A stretch of 64,000 nt of DNA from Amycolatopsis sp. 195334CR (GCF_017309385.1 NZ_JAFJMJ010000003.1:1302001-1366000), one strand, 5' to 3'. Shown: positions 8,547-17,875, counted from the first letter of the stretch. Translations and numbers: made by a program. Notes: generated by a model from the sequence alone, not told the origin.

Positions 8547-9746
8547 TCAGGCGCGTCGTCCCGGGCGCCAGCCTCGGGTCCGGCCTCGGCGGAAGGTGGC
8601 CACGACCAAACCCACCAAGGCCGCCACCCCCACGCCCGCGATCGCCAGGACGCCCGCCGCCTCGTTCACCGGGGGGCGGGCGGGGGCGGCGGCCGGCACG
8701 ATGGCGCCCGCGGCCGGCGGCGGCACCGGGCCACCCGGGCCGACCGCGTCCGGGGGGATGTCGGCCGAGACCGCGGTGTACGCGTCGACCAGGCCCCAGC
8801 CCTGCCGAGGGTCGTGCTTGCCGCCGGGTGGGCGGCTGGCCGTCAGCGTCAGCCGCGTCATCACCTGGTCGGGGGTCAGTTCCGGGTGGTACGCGCGCAG
8901 CAACGCCGCCGCCCCGGCCACGTAGGCACCCGCCATCGACGGGTCCGTCACCGGCCAGCGGTGTGCCAGCTTTCCCTGTCCCCCGGCCGAAACGCTGACC
9001 AGCTCCGCCCCCGGCGCGGACAGCGACAGGTGCCTGCCCGCCTCCCGCTGCACCGGCTGCATCTGCTGGTTCAACGACCCCACCGCGAGCACCCCCGGCG
9101 TCGCCGTCGGATAGGTCAGCGCACCGTCCTCTTTGGCCGAAGCCGCCGAGATCACCACCGAACCCCGCCGCCGCGCGTCGTTCACCGCCGCGGTCAGCGC
9201 GGGCGAGTCCACCGGCGACGGCACCGCGACCAGGATGACGCCCGCCTTCGCCTCCACCGAGGTGACGATCGCGGCGGCCAGCGCGTCCGGATCGGCGCTG
9301 TCCGCGGCATTGCCGCCGGGACGCAGGTAGCGCACCGGCAGCACCTTCGCCCCCGGCGCCACGCCGGCGAACGTGGTCGACCGGTTCTGCCGAGCCGCGA
9401 CGATGCCCGCCGCGACCGTGCCGCGCCCGTCGCAGTCCGGCGCCGGAGCCGTCGCCCCCGCGCCGATGCCCCGCACCGGCAGCACCTGCTCGGGCCCGAA
9501 CTGCGCGTTGGCCGCGTCCACCCCGGTGCCGATCACCGCGACCAGCTGGCCGGTGCCGTCGGTCAGCGGCCACACCCGCGAGGCGTCGATGACCCGCTGC
9601 CCCCACGGCACCGCGCCCGGGTACACCCCGGACGGGTTCGCGCAGGTGCTCTGCGGCGGCGGTGCCGACGGGGGCTGGGCCGCCGCGCCGGGGACGAGCA
9701 CGGTCGACGCCACCAGGACGGCCGACACCGCACTCCACCACCTCAC
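8547..9746 (-). CDS. mycP: Mycosin-like subtilase (MycP) with degenerate catalytic triad
   Basis: A 399-residue protein with MycP architecture: signal peptide (1-23), subtilase-like domain (about 45-320), Pro/Ala linker and a C-terminal membrane anchor (about 360-382). MycP is an essential part of ESX secretion complexes. The catalytic Asp of the usual D-T-G motif is Gly73 (VAVIGTGVD), and the catalytic His of H-G-T is Arg108 (CDGRGTVAAG). Only the Ser remains (DPSMAGAYVAG, Ser270). The oxyanion-site Asn is also not visible (ISAASAKED). Both changes were checked at codon level (GGC, CGC). It is probably a structural, non-proteolytic mycosin. Confidence 0.85.
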   Translation of the reverse strand: MRWWSAVSAVLVASTVLVPGAAAQPPSAPPPQSTCANPSGVYPGAVPWGQRVIDASRVWPLTDGTGQLVAVIGTGVDAANAQFGPEQVLPVRGIGAGATAPAPDCDGRGTVAAGIVAARQNRSTTFAGVAPGAKVLPVRYLRPGGNAADSADPDALAAAIVTSVEAKAGVILVAVPSPVDSPALTAAVNDARRRGSVVISAASAKEDGALTYPTATPGVLAVGSLNQQMQPVQREAGRHLSLSAPGAELVSVSAGGQGKLAHRWPVTDPSMAGAYVAGAAALLRAYHPELTPDQVMTRLTLTASRPPGGKHDPRQGWGLVDAYTAVSADIPPDAVGPGGPVPPPAAGAIVPAAAPARPPVNEAAGVLAIAGVGVAALVGLVVATFRRGRTRGWRPGRRA

Positions 9747-9752
9747 GCGGCG

Positions 9753-9758
9753 ACCCTA
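9753..9758 (-). promoter_or_regulatory. Leaderless-type -10 box (TAGGGT) for mycP
   Basis: On the minus strand TAGGGT ends exactly six bases before the GTG at 9746. No ribosome-binding site is visible. Confidence 0.5.
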
Positions 9759-9810
9759 AGCCGCGCGACCCCCACGCCGCGCGGGTAATTTTCCCCGTTT
9801 CGGCGAGCTT

Positions 9811-10689
9811 TCAGCCGAGATCCATGCCGAGGTCCAACGCCGGCGCGGAGTGCGTCAGCGCCCCGACCGCCAGGTAGTCCACGCCGGACGCCGCGTACTC
9901 CCGCGCGTTCTCCAGCCGCAGCCCGCCGGAGGACTCCAGCCGCGCCTTCGACCCCAGCTCGTCGCGCAGGCGCACGGCCTCCGCGCACCGGGCGGGGGTG
10001 AAGTTGTCGAGCAGCACCTCGTCCGCGCCCGCCCGCAGCGCCTCCTCCAACTGCACCAGGTCGTCGACCTCGACCTCGCACGCCAGTTCGGCGGCGTGCT
10101 CGCGCGCGGCCCGCAACGCCGCGGTGACCGAACCCGCCGCCACCACGTGGTTGTCCTTGATCAGCACCGCGTCCCCGAGGCCGAACCGGTGGTTCACCCC
10201 GCCCCCGCAGCGCACCGCGTACTTCTCCAGCAACCGCAGGCCGGGCAGGGTTTTGCGGGAGTCGCGGATGGCGCAGCCCGTACCCTCCACTTCGGACACC
10301 CAGGCCGCGGTGGTGGTGGCGACGCCGGACAGGTGGCAGAGCAGGTTCAACGCGGTCCGCTCGGCGGTCAGCAGGCCCCGCACCGGCCCGCGCACCACCA
10401 GCGCCGGTTCCCCGGCGGCCAGCCAGCTCCCGTCGACGCGCCGCTCCACCACCTCGTACGACTCCAGCACCCGGTCCAGCACGGCCAGCGCCGGGCCGAC
10501 GCCCGCCAGCGTGCCCGCCACCCGCGGGGTGAACGCCGCGGTGGACACCACGCCCTCGGGCACGGTCGCCCGCGTGGTCGCGTCGGCGCCGTAGCGCAGG
10601 TCCTCCGCCAGCGCCGTGTCGACCACGCGGAGCACGTCGGCCGCGTCGAGGCCGCCGTCGGCCAGGATTTCCCGGGTCAGCTCGTTCAT
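9811..10689 (-). CDS. nadC: Nicotinate-nucleotide pyrophosphorylase (carboxylating), quinolinate phosphoribosyltransferase
   Basis: A 292-residue type II phosphoribosyltransferase that converts quinolinate and PRPP to nicotinate mononucleotide and CO2, the third step of de novo NAD synthesis. Family signatures are present: RDSRKTLPGLRLLEKYAVRCGGGVNHRFGLGDAVLIKDNH, with the quinolinate-binding Arg/Lys residues, and later EVEVDDLVQLEEAL and VLLDNFTP. The ATG at 10689 overlaps the nadB stop (ATGA), so it is the last gene of a coupled nadA-nadB-nadC operon. Confidence 0.96.
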   Translation of the reverse strand: MNELTREILADGGLDAADVLRVVDTALAEDLRYGADATTRATVPEGVVSTAAFTPRVAGTLAGVGPALAVLDRVLESYEVVERRVDGSWLAAGEPALVVRGPVRGLLTAERTALNLLCHLSGVATTTAAWVSEVEGTGCAIRDSRKTLPGLRLLEKYAVRCGGGVNHRFGLGDAVLIKDNHVVAAGSVTAALRAAREHAAELACEVEVDDLVQLEEALRAGADEVLLDNFTPARCAEAVRLRDELGSKARLESSGGLRLENAREYAASGVDYLAVGALTHSAPALDLGMDLG

Positions 10690-12335
10690 GCCACCACTTC
10701 CTGCAGGATCGGATCGGCGAGCACCGGCTGCCCCGACGGGCTCAACCGGATCAGCTGGCTCCGCCGCCACCCCGGCTCGTCGCGCTCGGGGAAGTCCAGC
10801 CGCACCTGACAACCCCGTGATTCGGTGCGCCGCGCGGCGGAGATCACCAGTGCCTGCGCGGCCAGCGTCAGCGCCGCGTCCTCCACCTCCGCCTGCGTCC
10901 TCAGTGGACTGTCGCTTGTGGCCAGATCGAGCACCGAGCCGAGCACCGCCAGCCCGTCGGCGTCCCGGCCGATCGCGGCGTAGCGGCTCATCGCCCGCTG
11001 CAACGCGTCCCGCTCGGCCGCTTCGACGTGACGGCATTCCGGCGCCAGCCCGTGCCGGGGCTCGGCCAGCACCCCCGAGGCCAGGTCGGCGGCCGCCGCT
11101 TCGGCCACCCGCTCCCCCATCACCAGGCCCTCCAGCAGGCTGTTCGACGCCAGCCGGTTCGCCCCGTGCAACCCCGTCCGCGCCACTTCACCGGCCGCGT
11201 ACAGCCCGGTCACCCCGGTGCGCCCGGTCGTGTCGGTCACCACGCCACCGCAGGCGAAGTGCGCGGCGGGGGTGACCGGGATCGGCTCGGTCAGCGGGTC
11301 GACCCCGGCGGCCAGCGCGGCCCCGTACACGGTCGGGAAGCGCTTGGCGAACCCGGTGATGCGGGTGGCGTCGAGGAACACGTGGTCGTCGATGCCGCCC
11401 GGCGCCTCGGCCAGCCGCCGGGTGATCGCCGCCGACACCACGTCGCGCGGGGCCAGGTCGCCGAGCGGGTGCACCCCGAGCATCACCAGCTCGCCCGCGC
11501 CGTCGAGCAGGCGCGCGCCCTCGCCACGCACCGCCTCGGTGACCAGCGGGCAGCGCCCGCGCGCGCCCGGGGTGTACAACACGGTCGGGTGGAACTGCAC
11601 GAACTCCATGTCGGCCGCCTGCGCACCCGCGCGCAGCGCCAGCGCCAGCCCGTCGCCGGTGGCCGGTTCCGGGTTGGAGGTCGCCTGGTAGAGCTGCCCC
11701 AGTCCACCGGTCGCGACCAGCACGGCGGGCGCGCGGACCACGCCGAGCACCCCATCGGGGTCGAGCACGGACACCCCGGCCACCGCACCGGACGGCGTGC
11801 GCAGCGCGTCCACCGCCACGTGCCGCTCCAGCACCGGCAACCGCCTGCCGGTGGTCTCCGCGACCAGCGCGCGTTCCACCTCGGCCCCGGTCGCGTCGCC
11901 GCCCGCGTGGATCACCCGGAACGCGGTGTGCCCGCCCTCGCGGGCCCTGGCCAGGCCGCCGCTCGTCCCGGCGTCGAAGCTGGCGCCCAGCTCGCGGAGC
12001 CGCGCCACCGCGCCCGGCCCGCCGTCGAGGACCGACTGCACCGCGACCTCGTCGCAGAGCCCGGCCCCGGCGGTGAGCGTGTCCTGGACGTGCCGGGCCA
12101 CCGAGTCGCCGTCGTCGTGTTCGCCGGGCAGCACCACCGCGACGCCGCCCTGGGCCCAGCGCGTGTTGCCGTCCTCGATCGCGGCCTTGGTCACCACCAG
12201 CACGCGCAGGCCGAGCGCCCGGCCGCGCAGGGCCGCGGTCAGCCCGGCGACCCCGCTGCCGATCACCACGAGATCGGCCGCGGCCTCCCATCGCGGTGTG
12301 GTTTTCGCCTCACGGGCAGTAACCTGGTTGCTCAT
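10686..12335 (-). CDS. nadB: L-aspartate oxidase
   Basis: A 549-residue FAD enzyme that oxidises L-aspartate to iminoaspartate, the substrate of NadA. The dinucleotide-binding motif is [16 protein letters not shown] (about residues 23-38). [10 protein letters not shown] and [22 protein letters not shown] follow, then [28 protein letters not shown], the flavin-contacting segment of the succinate dehydrogenase/aspartate oxidase family. The C-terminal helical domain ends [16 protein letters not shown]. The start overlaps the nadA stop (ATGA) and its stop overlaps nadC. Confidence 0.95.
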   Translation of the reverse strand: MSNQVTAREAKTTPRWEAAADLVVIGSGVAGLTAALRGRALGLRVLVVTKAAIEDGNTRWAQGGVAVVLPGEHDDGDSVARHVQDTLTAGAGLCDEVAVQSVLDGGPGAVARLRELGASFDAGTSGGLARAREGGHTAFRVIHAGGDATGAEVERALVAETTGRRLPVLERHVAVDALRTPSGAVAGVSVLDPDGVLGVVRAPAVLVATGGLGQLYQATSNPEPATGDGLALALRAGAQAADMEFVQFHPTVLYTPGARGRCPLVTEAVRGEGARLLDGAGELVMLGVHPLGDLAPRDVVSAAITRRLAEAPGGIDDHVFLDATRITGFAKRFPTVYGAALAAGVDPLTEPIPVTPAAHFACGGVVTDTTGRTGVTGLYAAGEVARTGLHGANRLASNSLLEGLVMGERVAEAAAADLASGVLAEPRHGLAPECRHVEAAERDALQRAMSRYAAIGRDADGLAVLGSVLDLATSDSPLRTQAEVEDAALTLAAQALVISAARRTESRGCQVRLDFPERDEPGWRRSQLIRLSPSGQPVLADPILQEVVA

Positions 12336-13366
12336 TCCCCGCCGCCAGGCTGGCCGATCTCGATCATCCGCTGCACCGAGGCGCGGGCCTTCGCCGCGGT
12401 CTCCGCGTCGACGTGGACCTCGTCCAGCCCCTCGCGCAGGCAGCGCAGCAGGGCCGCCGGGGTGATCATCTTCATGAACCGGCAGGACGCGCGGTCGTTC
12501 ACCGCGCGGAAGTCGATGCCCGGCGCGGCCTTGCGCAGCTGGTGCAGCATGCCGATCTCGGTGGCCACCAGCACCGAGCCCGCCTTGGTCGCCTTGGCCT
12601 CGTGCACCATGTCGCCGGTGGACAGGATCTTCACCCGGTCCGCGGCCACCGCACCCTCCCCGGCCAGGTAGAGCGCCGAGGTGGCGCAGCCGCATTCGGG
12701 GTGGATGAACAGGTCGGCGTCGGGGTTCGAGGCGGCCCGCTCGGCCAGCTCGGGCCCGTTGATCCCGGCGTGCACGTGGCACTCGCCCGCCCAGATGTGC
12801 AGGTTCTCGCGGCCGGTCACGCGCTTGACGTGGGCGCCGAGGAACTGGTCCGGCAGGAAGAGAACCTCCTGGTCGGCGGGGATGGAGGCGACCACGTCCA
12901 CCGCGTTCGACGAGGTGCAGCAGATGTCGGTCTCGGCCTTCACCTCGGCCGTGGTGTTCACGTAGGACACCACCACCGCGCCGGGGTGCTCGGCCTTCCA
13001 CTCGCGCAGCTGCGCACCGGTGATCGAGTCCGCCAGCGAGCAGCCCGCCCGCGCGTCCGGGATCAGCACGGTCTTCTCCGGGGCCAGGATCTTGGCCGTT
13101 TCGGCCATGAAGTGGACCCCGCAGAAGACGATGGTCGAGGCCTCGCTCTTCGCCGCGATCCGGCTCAGCGCGAGGGAGTCGCCGGTGTGGTGCGCGACGT
13201 CCTGGATCGCCGGGACCTGGTAGTTGTGCGCGAGCAGCACGGCGTCGCGCTCCTCGGCCAGCCGTCGCACCTCCTCCGCCCAGCTCGCGTCCGGTTCCAC
13301 CCCGTCGAACGGGATGAGATCGGCTTCGGCGAGCTCGCTCGCCCGCAGGGTCGTCGTGCCGGCCAT
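12332..13366 (-). CDS. nadA: Quinolinate synthase
   Basis: A 344-residue [4Fe-4S] enzyme that condenses iminoaspartate with dihydroxyacetone phosphate to form quinolinate. Motifs include [67 protein letters not shown] and the late [12 protein letters not shown]. The three cluster cysteines are within VFCGVHF, HPECGC and DRASCRFM, as expected for the actinobacterial type. It is the first gene of nadABC. A GGAGGGCC ribosome site precedes the ATG. The promoter lies in the 48 bp shared with nrtR. Confidence 0.95.
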   Translation of the reverse strand: MAGTTTLRASELAEADLIPFDGVEPDASWAEEVRRLAEERDAVLLAHNYQVPAIQDVAHHTGDSLALSRIAAKSEASTIVFCGVHFMAETAKILAPEKTVLIPDARAGCSLADSITGAQLREWKAEHPGAVVVSYVNTTAEVKAETDICCTSSNAVDVVASIPADQEVLFLPDQFLGAHVKRVTGRENLHIWAGECHVHAGINGPELAERAASNPDADLFIHPECGCATSALYLAGEGAVAADRVKILSTGDMVHEAKATKAGSVLVATEIGMLHQLRKAAPGIDFRAVNDRASCRFMKMITPAALLRCLREGLDEVHVDAETAAKARASVQRMIEIGQPGGGE

Positions 13367-13389
13367 GGTGGCCCTCCTAGACTGACGCG

Positions 13390-13414
13390 GGTTTTCGCCT
13401 TACAATCGAAAACC
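13390..13414. promoter_or_regulatory. Probable NrtR operator (inverted repeat) in the nadA/nrtR divergent promoter
   Basis: GGTTTTCG (13390-13397) and CGAAAACC (13407-13414) form an 8-bp inverted repeat with a 9-nt spacer. TACAAT at 13401-13406 lies inside it, a likely -10 box for nrtR, and the repeat ends just before the nrtR GTG. Binding here could repress both the NAD operon and nrtR. The role is inferred from position and the known behaviour of NrtR regulators. Confidence 0.65.
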
Positions 13415-14116
13415 GTGCGGAGCCATATTAACAGCAGCGCCCCCCTGGCACACGAGGTTTTGGCGGCGGTACTTCAAGTGCGATCGGACACACTCCAGGT
13501 GCTGTTGTGGCGCCGCGCCCTTGATCCGCACATCGGCCGGTGGTCCCTGCCGGGCGGCAGGCTGCGACCCGACGAGGACGTGGAGACCTCCATCCGGCGC
13601 CAGCTCGCCGAGAAGGTCGACATCAAGCAGCTCAAGCACGTGGAGCAGCTCGCCGTGTTCAGCACGCCGGACCGGGTGCCCGGGCCGCGCGTGGTGGCCA
13701 CCGCGTTCCTCGGGCTGGTGCCGTCGGACGTGGACCCGGAGGTGCCGGAGGACACCTCGTGGCACCAGGTGGCCGAACTCCCCCGCACCGCCTTCGACCA
13801 CGCCGAGATCGTGGTGCGCGCCCGCGACCGGCTGCGGTCCAAGCTCAGCTACACCAATCTCGGCTTCGCGCTCGCGCCGGACGTGTTCACCATCTCCGAG
13901 CTGCGCGGGCTGTACTCCGCGGCGCTGGGCTACCGGATCTCGGCGACGAACCTGCAGCGCGTGCTCGCCCGCCGCGGCCTGCTCGAACCGACCGGCCACA
14001 CCGCGCCGCCCGGGCGCAGCGGCGGCCGTCCGGCCGCGCTGTTCTCCTTCGGGTGCAAGGGAATCCAGGTGACCGACCCGTTCGCCGTCCTGCGTCCCCC
14101 GCCCGCTGCGCGATAA
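13415..14116 (+). CDS. nrtR: NrtR-type NUDIX transcriptional regulator of NAD synthesis
   Basis: A 233-residue protein with an N-terminal NUDIX-fold domain (about 10-145) and a C-terminal winged helix (about 150-220; TISELRGLYSAALGYRISATNLQRVLARRGLLEPTG). The NUDIX signature is degenerate: SLPGGRLRPDEDVETSIRRQLAEKV retains the G-G but not the full REUxEE catalytic set, as in NrtR repressors, which sense ADP-ribose or NAD-related ligands instead of hydrolysing them. It is divergent from nadABC and the inverted repeat ends at its first base. The GTG at 13415 is preferred; longer upstream reading frames run through nadA. Confidence 0.85.
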   Translation: MRSHINSSAPLAHEVLAAVLQVRSDTLQVLLWRRALDPHIGRWSLPGGRLRPDEDVETSIRRQLAEKVDIKQLKHVEQLAVFSTPDRVPGPRVVATAFLGLVPSDVDPEVPEDTSWHQVAELPRTAFDHAEIVVRARDRLRSKLSYTNLGFALAPDVFTISELRGLYSAALGYRISATNLQRVLARRGLLEPTGHTAPPGRSGGRPAALFSFGCKGIQVTDPFAVLRPPPAAR

Positions 14117-14192
14117 CTGGTCACCACGCGCACGTTTTCCGTTGTCCGGCACGGCATTCGAGTGAAGCCCTGCGCGCCGGACGGCTTCGTCG

Positions 14193-14198
14193 TACCGT
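14193..14198 (+). promoter_or_regulatory. Leaderless-type -10 box (TACCGT) for the LON-domain gene
   Basis: TACCGT ends six bases before the GTG at 14205. No ribosome-binding site is visible. Confidence 0.5.
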
Positions 14199-14204
14199 GT
14201 ACCC

Positions 14205-14924
14205 GTGGCAGAGGGCGCAGCGGGAGACAGTACGGGAACGACGACTTTGCCGTTGTTCCCGCTGCAGACCGTGCTGTTGCCCGGCGCGCACCTGCCGCTG
14301 CACATCTTCGAGCCGCGCTACCGGCAGCTCACCGTCGACCTGGTCACCGGCACCGTGCCGGACCAGGAGTTCGGCGTGATCGCCATGCGCACCTCGCTGA
14401 CCCGCGAGGTCACCGGCCTCGACCAGGTGCACGCGATCGGCTGCACCACCCGGCTGCGCGAGGCCAAGCGGCTGCCCGACGGGCGGTTCGACGTGGTCAC
14501 CACCGGGCAGCGGCGGTTCCGGCTGCTGGAGATCGACGCCGAATCCGCGCCGTACCTGGTCGGCACCGTCGAGTGGGTGACGGACGCGCCGCTGCCGCGT
14601 GGTTCGGCGGAGGCGGGGCAGCGGATGGCCGAGGTGGCGCGGGCCGCGCACCGGCGGTACTGCCGGTCCGCCTGGGAACACGACGCCTGGACCGAGCCGC
14701 CCGCGGACACCCCGCTGGCCGACCTGGCCTACCAGCTGGCGGCCGACTGCCTGCTGCCGCTGGACGACCGGCAGGCGCTGCTGGAGCAGACCCAGCCGCT
14801 GCGGCGCCTGCGGGACGTCTGCCGCCTGCTCACCCGGGAGGCGGGTTTCCTGACGACGTTGCGCGCGGTCCCGGCTCCCCCGGCCGAGCTGACCGCCCTG
14901 ACCCGGCCGGCCAGCCTGAACTGA
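14205..14924 (+). CDS. LON peptidase substrate-binding domain-containing protein
   Basis: A 239-residue protein made only of the LON N-terminal (substrate-binding) fold. LPLFPLQTVLLPGAHLPLHIFEPRYRQL at residues 15-42 is the family hallmark, followed by FGVIAMR, TRLREAKRLPDGRFDVVTTGQRRFRL and a helical C-terminus. It lacks the AAA ATPase and Ser-Lys protease domains of Lon, so it is presumably a non-proteolytic binding protein of unknown partner. It ends only three bases before the convergent M48 peptidase stop. Confidence 0.9.
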   Translation: MAEGAAGDSTGTTTLPLFPLQTVLLPGAHLPLHIFEPRYRQLTVDLVTGTVPDQEFGVIAMRTSLTREVTGLDQVHAIGCTTRLREAKRLPDGRFDVVTTGQRRFRLLEIDAESAPYLVGTVEWVTDAPLPRGSAEAGQRMAEVARAAHRRYCRSAWEHDAWTEPPADTPLADLAYQLAADCLLPLDDRQALLEQTQPLRRLRDVCRLLTREAGFLTTLRAVPAPPAELTALTRPASLN

Positions 14925-14927
14925 CTC

Positions 14928-15977
14928 CTACGAGGCGTCCGCGTCGCCGTTCGCGCGGCCACCGCCGCCGAACTTGCTCCAGACCTTGCCCGCCGCACCC
15001 GACAGGGCCTCGCCGACGTCGGTGAACACCTTCGCCAGCGGGTCGGTCGAGTTGCTGAACGAGTCCTTGTACGACTTCGCCGCCGACTTCACGTCGTCCG
15101 ACCAGGTGCTCGACGGGCTGTCCGCGTCCCGCCGGGGGTAGTCGCCGACCAGGATCGCCCGGTACTCCTCCGAGGCGGCCCACTTCTGCAGCTGGGCGGC
15201 CCGCACCACGGCCAGCGGGTGCGACATGTGCTCGACGTTGCGCAGCTTGAGCAGGCTGTCCCGGATGTCGTCGACCGACTCGTACTCCTCGGCCTGCTGC
15301 AGGAAGGACGGGATGTCGATGCGGCCGGGGTCGATGCCGCCCGCCAGCAGCACGTGCACCCGCAGTGCGGCGGCCGGGTCCTGCCCGCAGAGCAGCCCGG
15401 CGCGGTCGCAGGACAGCTCCGACTTGCGGTACCACTCCTTCAGCGCGGCGATCACCGCCCGCAGGCCGAAGGCGCTGACCGGGGTCCACGACATCGACAT
15501 CTGCATGTTGATCAGGCGGATCAGCATGGTCCGGTACACCGCGTGCCCGGACAGCACGTGCCCCATCTCGTGGCCGATCACGAAGCGCAGGCCGTTGGTG
15601 TCGAGCAGTTCGACCAGCCCGGTGCTGAGCACGATGAACGGCTCGTCCATGCCGATGGTGTACGCGGTGACCGCCGGGTCCTGCGCCACGAAGATGTTCG
15701 GCGCCGGCGAGATGTCCAGCGCCTGCGCGCACTCCAGGCGCAGCTTGTTCAGCTCCGGGTACTGCTTCTCCCCCACGCGGATCGACGACGCCAGCGCCAT
15801 CAGCCGCTCGCCGCGCTCGCTGAAGAACCCCGCCACCGCCTTGAGCACCTCGGCGAAGCCGGGAATGGTGCGCAGCGTGGCCAGTGCGCCCCGGTCGACC
15901 GGGTGCTCGTAGGCGCGCGGGCTGATGCCCGGGAACCGGATGCGCCCGTTCGAGCCGGAAACTACGTCGTCGGTCAT
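14928..15977 (-). CDS. M48-family zinc metallopeptidase
   Basis: A 349-residue peptidase. The zinc motif is FVIGHEMGHVLSGHAVYR (H-E-x-x-H at about residue 129), and SELSCDRAGLL supplies the third zinc-ligand Glu, as in HtpX/Ste24-type M48 enzymes. Unlike HtpX there are no clear N-terminal membrane helices. The C-terminal 90 residues are Ser/Lys/Asp rich and probably flexible. The ATG at 15977 follows GGGAGG; the frame stays open further upstream without a ribosome site. Substrate unknown. Confidence 0.88.
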   Translation of the reverse strand: MTDDVVSGSNGRIRFPGISPRAYEHPVDRGALATLRTIPGFAEVLKAVAGFFSERGERLMALASSIRVGEKQYPELNKLRLECAQALDISPAPNIFVAQDPAVTAYTIGMDEPFIVLSTGLVELLDTNGLRFVIGHEMGHVLSGHAVYRTMLIRLINMQMSMSWTPVSAFGLRAVIAALKEWYRKSELSCDRAGLLCGQDPAAALRVHVLLAGGIDPGRIDIPSFLQQAEEYESVDDIRDSLLKLRNVEHMSHPLAVVRAAQLQKWAASEEYRAILVGDYPRRDADSPSSTWSDDVKSAAKSYKDSFSNSTDPLAKVFTDVGEALSGAAGKVWSKFGGGGRANGDADAS

Positions 15978-16048
15978 GTGCTGCAGGCCTCCCTCGGTTG
16001 CGGCCAGCCTACGGAAACCGCCGGGCGCCCGCTGCCGATCAGCCGAAT

Positions 16049-16639
16049 TCAGCCGAGGCGGCGGCCGAGGTCGTCCCGGCCGTTCCAGCCGGCCAGCAGG
16101 CCGTAGGTGGCGGCCACCGCCAGCGGCTGCGCCAGCAGCACCCACGCCGATTCCAGCACCGGCGCGGTTTCCAGCACGTCACCCACCTGGGGGGCGGCGG
16201 AGATCTCGTAGATCATCCCGGCGAAGGTGCCCGGCCCGAGCATCGAGGCCAGCCACCAGGCCAGCACCGAACCGCCGACCGCGGCCAGCAGCACCACCGG
16301 GCCGCGGCGCTCGCGCAGCAGCCAGATCACCACGCCGACCACGATGCCGAACCCGAAGGCCAGCAGCGCGAACACGGCCAGGTCGTCGAAGCGGTGCCAG
16401 CTCTCCAGTTGCAGCGGCACCGGCTGCTCGCTGGCGGAGACCACGCGCATCCGCTGCGGTGGGGCCAGCACCGCCCACAGCGCGGCCAGCGGGATCCCGG
16501 TGAGCATCACCATCGACAGCACGGTCACCGCGGGCAGGATGTCCGCGGCCACCACCACCTTCGCCCGCTCGCGCGGGATGGCGAAGAAGTGGTGCGCGGG
16601 TTCGGCGGGCGGGCGCACCCCGACCGAAGGCTCTGCCAC
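16049..16639 (-). CDS. DUF2567 family membrane protein
   Basis: A 196-residue protein with four hydrophobic segments (about residues 38-62, 90-110, 115-140 and 165-185). It corresponds in size, topology and position to the DUF2567 protein that follows bioB and the small BsaP gene in mycobacteria (Rv1589-Rv1591 order, from memory). A strong AGGAGG lies eight bases before the GTG at 16639. It is 31 bp downstream of bsaP on the same strand, so probably in the bioB transcript. Function unknown. Confidence 0.8.
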   Translation of the reverse strand: MAEPSVGVRPPAEPAHHFFAIPRERAKVVVAADILPAVTVLSMVMLTGIPLAALWAVLAPPQRMRVVSASEQPVPLQLESWHRFDDLAVFALLAFGFGIVVGVVIWLLRERRGPVVLLAAVGGSVLAWWLASMLGPGTFAGMIYEISAAPQVGDVLETAPVLESAWVLLAQPLAVAATYGLLAGWNGRDDLGRRLG

Positions 16640-16670
16640 CGGTGTACCTCCTGACTGGGGAGCACCGAGT

Positions 16671-16859
16671 TTAACCGGTGAGCTCCCCGTGCCTGCTGCA
16701 GCGCGCCGTCCAGCCGACCGGGGTTATCTGCACGACCATCCGGCGGGCGCAGGACGCGCAGAACCGCGGTGGCTCCAGCGCCGTGCGCGGGTTGTCGCAC
16801 GCGGTGTGGTCGCCGGTCCGGTCCAGTCCACAGTGGACGCAGTACTCCGGTTGCGTCAC
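16671..16859 (-). CDS. bsaP: Biotin synthase auxiliary protein BsaP-like small Cys-rich protein
   Basis: A 62-residue protein starting [20 protein letters not shown]. It contains paired cysteines C-x-x-C (CVHC), a further Cys (TACDN), a second C-x-x-C (FCASC) and a late Cys (ARCSRH), consistent with binding a metal or iron-sulfur cluster. Its GTG overlaps the bioB stop (GTGA), so it is coupled to biotin synthase. The same bioB-small-Cys-protein-DUF2567 order occurs in mycobacteria, where the small protein (Rv1590, BsaP) is reported to be needed for biotin synthase activity. Homology here is inferred from size, cysteine pattern and position. Confidence 0.82.
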   Translation of the reverse strand: MTQPEYCVHCGLDRTGDHTACDNPRTALEPPRFCASCARRMVVQITPVGWTARCSRHGELTG

Positions 16860-17875
16860 AAGGAGTCGCTCAGTGCCTTCACCGGCATCTTCAGCTCGGT
16901 GAGCATCTGGAGGTCCCGCCCGGCGGGCCGGCCGAGGTTGGTCAGGTAGTTGCCGACGATGATCGCGTTGATCCCGCCCAGCATGCCCTGCTCCGCGCCG
17001 AGGTCGCCCAGGGTCAGCTCGCGGCCGCCGGCGAAGCGCAGCATGGTGCGCGGCATGGCCAGCCGGAACGCGGCGACCGTGCGCAGCGCGTCCTTGCCCT
17101 CGACGATCTCGTAGTGCTCGTACGGCGTGCCCGGCTGCGGGATGAGGAAGTTCATCGGCACCTCGTGCGGGTTCAGCTCGGCCAGCTGCACGGCGAACTC
17201 CGCGCGCTGCTCGACCGACTCCCCCATGCCGATGATGCCGCCGCAGCAGACCTCCATGCCCGCCTCGGCCACCATGCGCAGGGTCTCCCAGCGCTCCTCC
17301 CAGGTGTGCGTGGTGACCACCTCGGGGAAGTGCGAGCGCGCCGTCTCCAGGTTGTGGTTGTAGCGGTGCACGCCCATTTCGACCAGCTCGTCCACCTGCT
17401 CCTGCGTGAGCATGCCGAGCGAGCAGGCGATCTGGATGTCGTTGCCGTCCTCGCGGATGGCCTTGACGCCCTCGCGCACCTGGGACAGCAGGCGCTTGTC
17501 CGGCCCGCGCACGGCGGCCACGATGCAGAACTCGGTGGCGCCGGTCTCCTTGGTCTGGCGGGCGGCCTTGACCAGGCCGGGGATGTCCAGCCAGGCCGAG
17601 CGCACCGGGGTGGGGAACCGGCCGGACTGCGAGCAGAAGTGGCAGTCCTCCGGGCAGCCGCCGGTCTTCAGGCTGATGATGCCCTCGACCTCGACCTCCG
17701 GGCCGCACCAGCGCATGCGCACCTCGTGCGCGAGCGCGAGCAGGTCGGACAGCTGCTCGTCGGGCAGGCGCAGCACCTCGAGCACCTGCGCCTGCGTCAG
17801 CCCCTCGCCACGCTCGAGCACCTGCTCCCGCGCCGTGGTGAGGACGTCGGTCGCGCGTTCGGGTGCTGAGGTCAC
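16856..17875 (-). CDS. bioB: Biotin synthase (radical SAM)
   Basis: A 339-residue radical SAM enzyme that inserts sulfur into dethiobiotin. The SAM-cluster motif is [16 protein letters not shown] (C-x3-C-x2-C). Other family segments are [39 protein letters not shown] and FLIPQPGTP. The GTG at 17875 is chosen because AGAAGGAG lies six bases upstream; an in-frame extension to 17923 has no such site. Its stop overlaps the bsaP start. Confidence 0.96.
   Translation of the reverse strand: MTSAPERATDVLTTAREQVLERGEGLTQAQVLEVLRLPDEQLSDLLALAHEVRMRWCGPEVEVEGIISLKTGGCPEDCHFCSQSGRFPTPVRSAWLDIPGLVKAARQTKETGATEFCIVAAVRGPDKRLLSQVREGVKAIREDGNDIQIACSLGMLTQEQVDELVEMGVHRYNHNLETARSHFPEVVTTHTWEERWETLRMVAEAGMEVCCGGIIGMGESVEQRAEFAVQLAELNPHEVPMNFLIPQPGTPYEHYEIVEGKDALRTVAAFRLAMPRTMLRFAGGRELTLGDLGAEQGMLGGINAIIVGNYLTNLGRPAGRDLQMLTELKMPVKALSDSL

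Noticed and set aside
8547..9788. Plus-strand 431-residue frame over mycP
   Set aside because: Shadow frame of mycP in high-GC DNA; Arg/Gly-rich and without domain features.
12300..12309. GTTTTCGCCT inside nadB as a second NrtR site
   Set aside because: Only one half-site, within coding sequence (Lys-Thr-Thr codons); no partner arm at the correct distance.
13107..13700. Longer nrtR frame extending back to 12413
   Set aside because: It runs antisense through nadA; the GTG at 13415 directly follows the operator and -10 box.
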